A stretch of 64,000 nucleotides of DNA. Origin: Confluentibacter flavum (GTDB lineage Bacteria; Bacteroidota; Bacteroidia; Flavobacteriales; Flavobacteriaceae). Below the pieces are notes generated by a model. The model worked only from the letters and a program-made list of their open reading frames with translations. It was not told the DNA's origin and ran no database searches. Every line of letters starts with the position of its first letter. Position 1 is the first letter of the stretch. Shown here piece after piece: positions 29,584 to 38,234 of the stretch. The position numbers and the translations under genes are program-made. The DNA is taken from the NCBI RefSeq assembly GCF_002843175.1, contig NZ_PJEO01000011.1, positions 150,400-214,399 of the forward strand, read 5' to 3'.

Positions 29584-29622
29584 CCTTCCCTGAGATTTGG
29601 TCAAACATTCGCCCAGGGAAGG
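29584..29622 (+). other. Intergenic hairpin upstream of GH43 copy 1
   Basis: CCTTCCCTG (29584-29592) pairs perfectly with CAGGGAAGG (29614-29622). There is no T-run, so it is more likely an RNA-stability or processing structure than a terminator. The homologous spacer at 36427-36459 keeps a hairpin built from a different stem. Confidence 0.55.
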
Positions 29623-29711
29623 ATTTACCTCTTTGTTACAGTAGTTTAAGAATAATTAATCAATTTAAATTAACCCTTAGCAAGTATCCGTTTTTGGGTA
29701 AAATATAAAGC

Positions 29712-31244
29712 ATGTTTAGAAAAAAAATATTATTAAGCACAGTCTTTGTTATCTCTTTTTTGGGATATCAAAAAGATGTAGAAGCTCAGGCTAATGTGGA
29801 TAAACCGAAAGAGATTAAAGAAAACCTTGAAAAAAAATTCGCAAATGTTTCGCCGAAACTTCTCACTAATAACGCGAATCCATTATTAGATTTTATGTTT
29901 ACGGCCGACCCGACAGCGGTGGAATACAACGGAAGAATGTATGTGTATGCCACGAATGATCACCAACAGTATGAGCATGTAGGAAAGGATGGTAAAAATT
30001 CATACGAGAAAATCCGCACACTGGTCATGATGTCTTCAGATGATATGGTCAACTGGACGTATCATGGCTTCATAGATACAGCAAAGCTGGCGCCATGGAA
30101 TCAGAATTCTTGGGCACCTTCCATTACATCCAGACTGGAAGCGGATGGTAAGACGCACTTCTATTTGTATTACTCCAATGGCGGTGGTGGCACAGCCATG
30201 CTTACTTCCACCTCTCCTGTTGGCCCGTGGACTGATCCATTGGGAAAGAACATAGTCGACCGTTCTGTTCCCGGAGTGGATTGCGATGCTCCATTCGATC
30301 CCGGAGTTGTGATTGACGACCAAGGTACAGGCTGGCTGGCTTTTGGAGGGGGAACGCCAAAAACAGATTATATGCCGGGTATTTCCCATATCGTCAAGTT
30401 AGGAACAGATATGATCAGTTTGGCTGGCAATGTTGCTAAGATTCCCGCTCCTTATTTTTTTGAGGCCAGCGAACTTAACTTTATGAATGGAACCTGGGTT
30501 TATACCTTTAATACAAGTTGGAAAGAACGTACTGAATGGCCTTATACCAATATTGCTAAACCAACCGTATGCAACATGTCTTATATGACCAGTAAAACAC
30601 CTTTAAATCCAGATAGTTGGAAGTATCGCGACAATTACTTTAAGAATGCTGGCGAGGATAACGTGGGGCCTTGGACAAACAATCACACGCACCTAATCAA
30701 GTTCAAAGAGAAATATTATCTTACTTACCATGCCATGTATTTACAGGATTATTTTGGCACTAAGGGAGGTTTTCGTAATGTAGGTATCGAAGAAATGCAG
30801 GTGGATGAAGCCAATGTAAATATCTCCATGGGCAAAGCAACTTTCGAAGGTACGTCACAACTTAGCCCATTAAATCCATTTGTTCTTCAGCAAGCAGAAA
30901 CCACTGGAGGCACTTCGGGGCAAGTCCAGTTTGAAGCTGTTGGGAATGTGGGCAATATGGTTGCCAAAGGAAAAGCAGACAAACAATGTCTGATGGTTCG
31001 AGGGGCCGATTTTAGCAACCAGACTCCTAAAAAATTCGAAGCCAGGGTAAAAGGAAAAGGTAACATTGATGTGTATGTAAATAACCTTAAAGGGACTCCT
31101 CTTGTTTCGCTTACATGTGATGGGAAGGAATGGACTTCGCTCTCAAAAAAAATAAAACAGAAAATAGATAAAGCTGTAGGGAATATCTATTTTGTATTTG
31201 ATGGAGAAGATTTTTTGTTTGATGAATGGAAATTCATTTATTAA
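29712..31244 (+). CDS. GH43 glycosidase with C-terminal beta-sandwich, copy 1
   Basis: Secreted enzyme of 510 residues with a signal peptide (about 1-25, VEAQ). Five-bladed GH43 propeller with the three catalytic acids visible: base D66 in FTADPTAV, pKa-modulating D196 in PFDPGV, and acid E251 in FFEASEL. The C-terminal about 130 residues (QQAETTGGTSGQVQFEAVGNVGNM onward) look like a CBM6-type module. Alpha-L-arabinofuranosidase or beta-xylosidase activity is usual for the family; arabinofuranosidase acting on xyloglucan side chains fits the context. A close paralogue with nearly the same spacer upstream lies at 36557-38092, so this belongs to a duplicated unit. Confidence 0.9.
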   Translation: MFRKKILLSTVFVISFLGYQKDVEAQANVDKPKEIKENLEKKFANVSPKLLTNNANPLLDFMFTADPTAVEYNGRMYVYATNDHQQYEHVGKDGKNSYEKIRTLVMMSSDDMVNWTYHGFIDTAKLAPWNQNSWAPSITSRLEADGKTHFYLYYSNGGGGTAMLTSTSPVGPWTDPLGKNIVDRSVPGVDCDAPFDPGVVIDDQGTGWLAFGGGTPKTDYMPGISHIVKLGTDMISLAGNVAKIPAPYFFEASELNFMNGTWVYTFNTSWKERTEWPYTNIAKPTVCNMSYMTSKTPLNPDSWKYRDNYFKNAGEDNVGPWTNNHTHLIKFKEKYYLTYHAMYLQDYFGTKGGFRNVGIEEMQVDEANVNISMGKATFEGTSQLSPLNPFVLQQAETTGGTSGQVQFEAVGNVGNMVAKGKADKQCLMVRGADFSNQTPKKFEARVKGKGNIDVYVNNLKGTPLVSLTCDGKEWTSLSKKIKQKIDKAVGNIYFVFDGEDFLFDEWKFIY

Positions 31245-31273
31245 TTCCGTAGAATATTAATTATAAACAAAAT

Positions 31274-31424
31274 TAGTTATATCCAGCGGGTTATTTTAAA
31301 AACTGTAGAATAAGATTAATAGAACCTTTAACAACAAATTCTGATCTATTTGTCAAGGGACTCCATCGCTTAAAGCAGGCTTATACAAAATTGATGAAAG
31401 CTTTTAGTTATTGGTTGATTATTG
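31274..31424 (+). repeat. Duplicated spacer segments
   Basis: Two spacer pieces that recur elsewhere in the array. 31274-31298 (AGTTATATCCAGCGGGTTAT and following bases) matches 39731-39755 and, less well, 32993-33015. 31343-31424 (starting GATCTATTTGTCAAGGGACT) matches 34756-34834 at high identity. The repeats show that intergenic DNA was copied along with the genes. Confidence 0.8.
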
Positions 31425-31492
31425 AAATTATGGTCTGCGGGTTGAACTTTCCCGCAAATCTTACAACAAATATATTTAAAAGAACAAACAAA

Positions 31493-32959
31493 ATGAACTT
31501 AAAACATTCCAATAAATTTTTTTTATTGCTTATTGCGATTGTAATGGTTACTGTGTCGTGCTCAAGCAATAATAGTGAAAGCGAAGCCCCAAAGCTATTG
31601 GTTTCTGAGACCGAAGTTTCTTTCGAGCCTGAAGGAGGCACATTAGAAATAGCAATTTCAACTAATGATACATGGAAAATTACCAACTCTGCCGCTTGGT
31701 TACAATTAAACCCAACAATGGGTAATGCAGGCGAAGGTGTAATTGCTTTAACGTTAGCTATAAATGAAACGGGCGTTACGCGCTCGGTTATACTTAATGT
31801 TACGTCTGATAATGGGCAAGCTAGACGTATTACAGTGTCCCAAGGAGCCCATTTATATCCATCTTATAATGTAGCACCATTGGCTCCTGATGCAACGGGA
31901 ATGGGTAGTAACGCTGTTGTAATAGCTTCCAAAATGACATTGGGATGGAACATAGGCAATACGTTCGAGGCTCCAGGTGGTGAAACAGGATGGGGCAGCC
32001 CTGTCATTACCGAAGATTTTATAAAATTTGTAAAGCAACAAGGGTTTAATACCATTAGGATTCCCTGCGCATGGGATTGGCATCATGTAGCAGACCCTGC
32101 TACTGCTAGAATAGATCCAGATTGGCTTAACAGGGTGAAGGAAGTAGTGGGTTACTGTGTTGACAATGATGTGTATGCTTTATTAAATATCCATTGGGAC
32201 GGCGGTTGGCTAGATGCTAACATTAACAAGAAAATGCAAGATTCAGTTAATGCCAAGCAGAAAGCTTATTGGGAACAAATAGCCACGGCAATGCGCGATT
32301 TCGATGACCATCTGCTATTTGCAGGTAGTAATGAGCCTCCTGCACATGATGCTGAGGAGATGGAAGTGTTGCTTTCCTACCACCAAACGTTTGTAGATGC
32401 AGTGCGGTCAACGGGTGGCAGGAACAGCTATCGGACACTTGTCGTACAGGGACCATCAACAGATATAGATAATACCTATAACCTCATGAATACGCTTCCT
32501 ACGGATGAGATACCAGGCCGAATGATGGTCGAAGTACATTATTATACTCCTTTTCAGTTCTGTCTGATGGATGGCGATGCAAGTTGGGGTAGCATGTTCT
32601 ATTACTGGGGAGAAGGTAACCACTCTATTATTGAACCTGGTCGCAAAGCCACATGGGGAGAGGAAGATGCTGTTGATGAGTACTTTGGAAAAATGAAGAC
32701 GAAGTTTGTAGACAAAGGGTTTCCAGTGATCATGGGCGAGTATGGAGCCTACAGACGAGACAATAGCCAAAATGTTCCTCAAGATCTGGAAGCTCACAAT
32801 AACTCAGTGGATCATTGGATAACATATGTTACCAGACAGGCATTAGCCAATGGTATGATACCATACTGGTGGGATACGGGCGGCGCTTTAGATAGAAGCA
32901 ATAATACAGTTAAAGACCAGCGAACAATTGATGCCCTTATAACTGTAGTTGCTAATTAA
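31493..32959 (+). CDS. BACON-GH5 lipoprotein, copy 2 (diverged BACON, B-type catalytic domain)
   Basis: Start placed at 31493 because it gives a clean lipoprotein signal (MNLKHSNKFF..., lipobox Cys23, then SSNNSESEAP); the open frame extends upstream through spacer DNA that is also present at 34756-34834. BACON domain (about 31-118) has the same fold pattern as the others but is clearly diverged in sequence. Catalytic GH5 domain: LGWNIGNTFEAPGG, IRIPCAWDWH, LNIHWDGGWLD, acid/base E281 in GSNEP, nucleophile E416 in MGEYGAYRR, and WWDTGGALDR instead of the WWEVG seen in copies 1, 3 and 4. With copy 5 it forms the B-type pair (shared VPQDLEAHNNSVDHWI). Likely an endo-beta-1,4-glucanase or xyloglucanase at the cell surface. 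Confidence 0.93.
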   Translation: MNLKHSNKFFLLLIAIVMVTVSCSSNNSESEAPKLLVSETEVSFEPEGGTLEIAISTNDTWKITNSAAWLQLNPTMGNAGEGVIALTLAINETGVTRSVILNVTSDNGQARRITVSQGAHLYPSYNVAPLAPDATGMGSNAVVIASKMTLGWNIGNTFEAPGGETGWGSPVITEDFIKFVKQQGFNTIRIPCAWDWHHVADPATARIDPDWLNRVKEVVGYCVDNDVYALLNIHWDGGWLDANINKKMQDSVNAKQKAYWEQIATAMRDFDDHLLFAGSNEPPAHDAEEMEVLLSYHQTFVDAVRSTGGRNSYRTLVVQGPSTDIDNTYNLMNTLPTDEIPGRMMVEVHYYTPFQFCLMDGDASWGSMFYYWGEGNHSIIEPGRKATWGEEDAVDEYFGKMKTKFVDKGFPVIMGEYGAYRRDNSQNVPQDLEAHNNSVDHWITYVTRQALANGMIPYWWDTGGALDRSNNTVKDQRTIDALITVVAN

Positions 32960-33153
32960 AACATATTAACACGTTGGATACTAGAATTAAGACTAGTTAC
33001 ACAACGGGTTATTTTGATAAATTATAGAATTCAGTCCAGTTATCAATGGGAAAATTGCTTAATGCAGGGTATTATAGACGCTATGACTAAATAAAAATAC
33101 GGTTTTGCAGAGGTATCATGCATTGGAACTATTCAGGATTGAATTTAAAAAAC

Positions 33154-33175
33154 CTGTGACTTTTGGGAGTCACAG
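33154..33175 (+). other. Intergenic hairpin before GH5 copy 3
   Basis: CTGTGACT (33154-33161) and AGTCACAG (33168-33175) form a perfect 8-bp stem with a 6-nt loop, followed only by ATTTACTT. It is a weak terminator at best; the GH5 copy 3 start is 80 bp downstream. The 32960-33255 spacer otherwise contains segments shared with 38115-38234. Confidence 0.5.
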
Positions 33176-33255
33176 ATTTACTTAAAAGCAGGGAATCTCA
33201 ATGAAACCAAAGTTTTTAAACTTAATATTTATTAATCTAAAAAAATAAACAAAAA

Positions 33256-34722
33256 ATGAGAATTAAACATTTATATAAAATTTTACTTTTACTATATGTT
33301 ATTGTAACATCAGTATCCTGCTCAAGTAGCGGTGAGGGTGAAGATCCAACACTAACGGTTTCTGTAACCGAAGTTTCCTTTGAGCCAGATGGCGGAACAT
33401 CTGATGTATCACTTACAACAAACGGCACATGGACTGTTTCAAATCCAGCAACATCTTGGTTGCAAATAAACAATACAAGTGGTGGTAGTGGAACAGCAAC
33501 AATAACATTAACATCTGGAATGAATGGTTCTCAATTGACTCGTACCGCTACAATTACGGTTACGTCAAGCAATGGGCAGGCAAGACGTATAACAGTGACA
33601 CAAACTGGTAATTTATATCCTTCATACAATTTATCGCCAAAAACTCCCGATGCCACAGGAATGAGTAGTAATGCCGTTGAACTGGCAGCAAAAATGCATA
33701 TGGGAATAAATTTTGGCAATACCATGGTATCCCCAATCGAAGGTGAGTGGAACAGTAAAATTACCTTATCGTATGTGCAATTTTTAAAACAATTAGGTTT
33801 CAATGCTGTACGGCTTCCTGTTGGCTGGGTTTGGGGTCATTTAAGCGATCCAGATAAAATGAAGATTGACCCTGTGTGGCTTGAGCGTGTGAAGGAAGTG
33901 GTTGGATGGTGCGTGGACAATGATATGTATGTGATACTGAATGCTCACGCGGATCTTGGCTGGCTGGAAGATAATGTTAATGCAGCTGAGAAAGACTTGG
34001 TTAACGCTAAACAAAAGGCGCTTTGGGAGCAGATTGCTACAACCATGCGTGATTTTGATGAGCGCCTTATATTTGCCGGCACGAATGAGCCTAAGGTTGA
34101 AAATGCCGAGCAGATGGCCATACTTAATGGTTATCACGAAACATTCATCAAGGCAGTTCGCGCAACGGGAGGCAGGAACAGTTATCGGGTACTGGTTGTG
34201 CAGGGGCCTATCACTAACGGTGAATTAACTTATAATCTGATGAATACGCTTCCTCATGACCCGGTACCTAACCGTATGATGGTTGAGATACATAACTACA
34301 CACCTGCTACATTTACGATAGTATTGGATGGAGATGTAAGTTGGGGCAACATGATCTACTACTGGGGGGCTGGGAACCATTCTACTATTGAGCCAGAGAG
34401 GAACGCCACCTATGGAGAAGAGGATGTGATCCTTGATGAATTCCAAAAGATGAAACAGAAGTTTGTTGATAAAGGTATCCCTGTAGTGCTGGGTGAATAT
34501 GGAACCTGGAGGCGGACTCCCGACCTTGACAAGCCTGTTCCTTTGGATATGGAAATGCACAACAAGTCTGTGGATTATTGGTCAACTTATGTGACCAAAC
34601 AGGCTAAAGCACACGGTCTTCTGCCATTCTGGTGGGAGATAGGTTTTATGTTAGACAGAGCTAACAATGTGGTAAAGGATCAGGCTATGTTAGATGCCAT
34701 TATTGCAGGATATAATCAATAG
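33256..34722 (+). CDS. BACON-GH5 lipoprotein, copy 3 (A-type)
   Basis: 488-residue surface lipoprotein (Cys22, then SSSGEGEDP). The BACON domain is almost identical at the DNA level to those of copies 1, 4 and 5. GH5 domain: MGINFGNTMVSP, VRLPVGWVWGH, then LNAHADLGWLED, in which the NIHWDGGW strand of copies 1, 2 and 5 has become NAHADLGW. Acid/base E278 (GTNEP) and nucleophile E414 (LGEYGTWRR) are intact, so it should be active; the change near the conserved His suggests an altered substrate subsite. Also IHNYTPATF where B-type copies have VHYYTPSQF or VHYYTPFQF. The downstream spacer is a junction that suggests a GH43 gene was lost here. Confidence 0.93.
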   Translation: MRIKHLYKILLLLYVIVTSVSCSSSGEGEDPTLTVSVTEVSFEPDGGTSDVSLTTNGTWTVSNPATSWLQINNTSGGSGTATITLTSGMNGSQLTRTATITVTSSNGQARRITVTQTGNLYPSYNLSPKTPDATGMSSNAVELAAKMHMGINFGNTMVSPIEGEWNSKITLSYVQFLKQLGFNAVRLPVGWVWGHLSDPDKMKIDPVWLERVKEVVGWCVDNDMYVILNAHADLGWLEDNVNAAEKDLVNAKQKALWEQIATTMRDFDERLIFAGTNEPKVENAEQMAILNGYHETFIKAVRATGGRNSYRVLVVQGPITNGELTYNLMNTLPHDPVPNRMMVEIHNYTPATFTIVLDGDVSWGNMIYYWGAGNHSTIEPERNATYGEEDVILDEFQKMKQKFVDKGIPVVLGEYGTWRRTPDLDKPVPLDMEMHNKSVDYWSTYVTKQAKAHGLLPFWWEIGFMLDRANNVVKDQAMLDAIIAGYNQ

Positions 34723-34834
34723 TATAATGTCAAATTTATAGTATAAGGTTATTCAGATCTATTTGTCAAGGGACTCCATCGCTTAAAACAGGCTTATATA
34801 AAATGATAAAAGCTTTAAGTTATTGGTTGTTATT
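34723..34834 (+). repeat. Recombinant spacer between GH5 copies 3 and 4
   Basis: The first about 30 bp (to the GGTTATT at 34747-34753) match the start of the spacers that follow GH5 copies 1 and 4 (29551 onward and 36387 onward). From 34756 the sequence switches to the segment found after GH43 copy 1 (31343-31424). The join skips exactly what a GH43 gene would occupy. Confidence 0.7.
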
Positions 34835-34919
34835 AAAAATAGGGTCTGGGGTATTCAACAAAAGTTGATTATCCTATAGGTTTTGAGATAATTATTATTT
34901 ACCATAAAAACAAATAAAA

Positions 34920-36386
34920 ATGAGAATTAAACAATTATGTAAAATCTTGACAGTACTTTTTACAATTGTAATGAGTATAATGTCCTGCTCAAGTAGCGGT
35001 GAGGGTGAAGATCCAACATTAACGGTTTCTGTAACCGAAGTTTCCTTTGAGCCAGATGGCGGAACATCTGATGTATCACTTACAACAAACGGCACATGGA
35101 CTGTTTCAAATCCAGCAACATCTTGGTTGCAAATAAACAATACAAGTGGTGGCAGTGGAACAGCAACAATAACAATAACATCTGGAATGAATGGTTCTCA
35201 ATTGAATCGTACCGCTACAATTACGGTTACGTCAAGCAATGGGCAGGCAAGACGTATAACAGTTACACAAACGGGCAATTTATATCCTTCATACAATTTA
35301 ACGCCTAAAGCTCCAGACGAAACAGGAATGGGCAGCACAGCCGTACAATTGGCGGCAAAAATGCATATGGGAATAAATTTTGGCAATACCATGGAATCCC
35401 CAAACGAAGGCGACTGGCAGAATAGTAAACTTACCGAATCGTACATAAAATTTGTAAAACAAATAGGTTTCAATGCTGTACGGCTTCCTGTTGGCTGGGT
35501 TTATAGTCATTTAAGCGATCCTGAAAAAATGAAAATAGACCCTGCGTGGCTTGAGCGTGTGAAAGAAGTGGTTGGATGGTGCGTGGAAAATGATATGTAT
35601 GTGGTACTGAATTGTCACGGGGATTGGGGCTGGCTGGAAGATAATGTCACTCCGGCAATGCAAGAGTCCGTTAATGCGAAGCAAAAGGCGATTTGGGAGC
35701 AGATTGCTACAACAATGCGTGATTTTGATGAGCGCCTTATATTTGCCGGCACGAATGAACCTAAGGCTGATAATGCCGAGCAGATGGCCATACTCGATAG
35801 CTACCACCAGACATTTGTTAAAGCAGTTCGCGCTACCGGAGGCAAAAACAGTTACAGGGTGTTAGTTGTGCAGGGGCCTAGGACTAACGGTGAATTAACT
35901 TATAATCTGATGAATACGCTTCCTGTAGATCCAGTACCTAATCGTTTGATGGTTGAGATACATAACTACACGCCTGCTACATTTACGATAGTATTGGATG
36001 GAGATGTAAGTTGGGGCAACATGGTTTACTACTGGGGGGCTGGGAATCATTCTACCATTGAGCCAGAGAGGAACGCCACCTATGGAGAAGAGGATGAGAT
36101 CCTTGATGAATTCCAAAAGATGAAACAGAAGTTTGTTGATAAGGGTATCCCTGTTGTGCTGGGGGAATATGCATCCTTTAGGCGGACTGCCAGTAGCAAA
36201 TTTGTACCTAAGGATCTGGATATGCACAACAAGTCTGTAGAGTACTGGGCAACTTATGTGACCAAACAGGCTAAAGCGCATGGTCTTCTGCCATTCTGGT
36301 GGGAGGTAGGTGCTACTCTAGACAGAGCTAATAATGTGGTAAAGGACCAGGCTTTGTTAGATGCTATTATAGCGGGATCTAATTAA
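34920..36386 (+). CDS. BACON-GH5 lipoprotein, copy 4 (A-type)
   Basis: 488-residue surface lipoprotein (Cys23, SSSGEGEDP). BACON domain nearly identical to copies 1, 3 and 5. GH5 domain closest to copy 3 (shared MGINFGNTM, VRLPVGWVY, IHNYTPATFTIVLDGDVSWGNM) but with LNCHGDWGWLED at the variable strand and LGEYASFRR at the nucleophile motif, where the Gly after EY is replaced by Ala. Catalytic residues E280 (GTNEP) and E416 are present. It is followed by a GH43 gene after a 170-bp spacer, the same order as copy 1 and GH43 copy 1, so copies 1 and 4 occupy equivalent positions in the duplicated units. Confidence 0.93.
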   Translation: MRIKQLCKILTVLFTIVMSIMSCSSSGEGEDPTLTVSVTEVSFEPDGGTSDVSLTTNGTWTVSNPATSWLQINNTSGGSGTATITITSGMNGSQLNRTATITVTSSNGQARRITVTQTGNLYPSYNLTPKAPDETGMGSTAVQLAAKMHMGINFGNTMESPNEGDWQNSKLTESYIKFVKQIGFNAVRLPVGWVYSHLSDPEKMKIDPAWLERVKEVVGWCVENDMYVVLNCHGDWGWLEDNVTPAMQESVNAKQKAIWEQIATTMRDFDERLIFAGTNEPKADNAEQMAILDSYHQTFVKAVRATGGKNSYRVLVVQGPRTNGELTYNLMNTLPVDPVPNRLMVEIHNYTPATFTIVLDGDVSWGNMVYYWGAGNHSTIEPERNATYGEEDEILDEFQKMKQKFVDKGIPVVLGEYASFRRTASSKFVPKDLDMHNKSVEYWATYVTKQAKAHGLLPFWWEVGATLDRANNVVKDQALLDAIIAGSN

Positions 36387-36426
36387 ATAGTATAATGTCC
36401 ATGATAGCATAAGGTTATTTCCCGTG

Positions 36427-36459
36427 CCTGAGATTCGTCAAGCATTCGCCAGTCTCGGG
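36427..36459 (+). other. Intergenic hairpin upstream of GH43 copy 2
   Basis: CCTGAGA (36427-36433) pairs with TCTCGGG (36453-36459), 7 bp including one wobble. It is the counterpart of the hairpin at 29584-29622, with different paired bases in an otherwise similar spacer. Confidence 0.5.
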
Positions 36460-36556
36460 GAAGGATTTACCTCTTTGTTACAATAGTTTAAGAATAATTA
36501 ATCAATTTAAATGAACCCTTAACGAGTATCCGTTTTTTGGGTAAAATGAAGAAAGC

Positions 36557-38092
36557 ATGTTTAGAAAAAAAGTATTGTTAAGTACAGTCGTTAGTATGGC
36601 TTTTTTGGGAGGTACAGAATTCGTATCAGCTCAGACCAATTCGGATAAACCGAAAGAGATTAAAGAAAATCTGGAAGAAAAATTCGCAAATGTTTCGCCG
36701 AAACTTATGTCCGATAATGCGAATCCATTATTAGATTTTATGTTTACGGCCGATCCGACAGCTGTGGAATACAATGGAAGAATGTATGTGTATGCCACGA
36801 ATGACCATCAACAGTACGAGAAGGTAGGAAAGGATGGGAAAAATTCATACGAGCATATCCGTACACTGGTCATGATGTCTTCAGATGATATGGTAAACTG
36901 GACCTATCATGGCCTCATAAATACAGCAGAGGTGGCGCCATGGACTGGGGTGTCCTGGGCACCTTCCATTACATCCAGACTGGAAGCGGATGGTAAGACG
37001 CACTTCTATTTGTATTACTCCAATGGTGGTGGAGCCTCAGCCATGCTTACTTCTACCTCTCCCGTTGGTCCGTGGAAAGACCCATTAGGAAAGAACATAA
37101 TTGACCATTCTGTCCCTGGTGTGGACGTCAATAATCCATTCGATCCCGGAGTTTTGATTGACGACCAAGGTACAGGCTGGCTGGTTTTTGGAGCCGGAAA
37201 ACCTAAAACAATATATATGCCGGATAATGCCAGAATCGTCAAATTAGGAGCAGATATGATGAGTTTGGCCGGCAAAATTTCTAAGATACCCGCTCCTTAT
37301 TTTAATGAAGCCAGCGATCTTAACTTTATCAATGGAACCTGGGTTTATAGCTATTGTACGAATTGGGATGAACGCACTGAATGGCCTTATACCAATATTG
37401 CTAAACCAACTGGATGCAACATATCTTATATGACCAGTAAAACACCTTTAGATCCAGATAGTTGGAAGTATCGCGATAATTACTTTAAGAATACTGGCGA
37501 AGTTAACGTGGGCCCTTTTACAAACAACCACACGCACTTCCTTAAGTTTAAAGGGAAATATTACCTTGCTTACCATGCCATGTATTTACAGGATTATTTT
37601 GGCACTACAGGTGGTTTTCGTAATGTGGGTATAGAAGAAATGCAGGTGGATGAAGGGAATGATGTGAATATCCCCATGGTCACAGCAACTTTTAAAGGGC
37701 CGTCACAACTTAACCCATTAAATCCATTCGTACTTCAGCAAGCAGAAACCACTGGAGGCACTTCGGGGAAAGTCCAGTTTGAAGCTGTTGGAAATGTGGG
37801 AAATATGGTTGCCAAAGGAAAAGCAGACAAACAATGTCTGATGGTTCGAGGGGCCGATTTTAGCAAAAAGATTCCTTCCAAATTCGAAGCCAAAGTGAAA
37901 GGAAAAGGTAAAATTGATGTTTATGTAAATAATCTTAAAGGTACCCCTCTTGTTTCGCTTACATGTGATGAGAAGGAATGGACTACGATCTCAAAGAAAA
38001 TAAATCAGAAAAAGGGTAAAGGAGTAGAGAACATCTATTTTGTATTTAACGGAGAGGGTTTTTTGTTTGATGAATGGAAATTCATTTATTAA
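36557..38092 (+). CDS. GH43 glycosidase with C-terminal beta-sandwich, copy 2
   Basis: 511 residues, close paralogue of the protein at 29712-31244 over its whole length, including the KPKEIKENLEEKFANVSPKL leader and the CBM6-like C-terminus. Catalytic residues are kept: FTADPTAV base Asp, PFDPGV Asp, and the acid Glu in FNEASDL (the second acidic residue of the copy-1 motif is changed to Asp, but the EAS Glu is present). Differences cluster around the active-site loops (FGAGKPKTIYMPDNARI against FGGGTPKTDYMPGISHI), so the two may prefer different arabinosyl or xylosyl contexts. Signal peptide about 1-25 (VSAQ). Confidence 0.9.
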   Translation: MFRKKVLLSTVVSMAFLGGTEFVSAQTNSDKPKEIKENLEEKFANVSPKLMSDNANPLLDFMFTADPTAVEYNGRMYVYATNDHQQYEKVGKDGKNSYEHIRTLVMMSSDDMVNWTYHGLINTAEVAPWTGVSWAPSITSRLEADGKTHFYLYYSNGGGASAMLTSTSPVGPWKDPLGKNIIDHSVPGVDVNNPFDPGVLIDDQGTGWLVFGAGKPKTIYMPDNARIVKLGADMMSLAGKISKIPAPYFNEASDLNFINGTWVYSYCTNWDERTEWPYTNIAKPTGCNISYMTSKTPLDPDSWKYRDNYFKNTGEVNVGPFTNNHTHFLKFKGKYYLAYHAMYLQDYFGTTGGFRNVGIEEMQVDEGNDVNIPMVTATFKGPSQLNPLNPFVLQQAETTGGTSGKVQFEAVGNVGNMVAKGKADKQCLMVRGADFSKKIPSKFEAKVKGKGKIDVYVNNLKGTPLVSLTCDEKEWTTISKKINQKKGKGVENIYFVFNGEGFLFDEWKFIY

Positions 38093-38234
38093 TTCCGTTG
38101 AATATTAATTATTAATAAAAATACAGTTTAGCTGAGATATCATGCATTGGAACTATTAAGCAGGATTGAATTTTAAAACAGGGACCCTCACTGAAACTTA
38201 ATATTTATTAATCTAAAAAAGTAAGTAAATAAAA

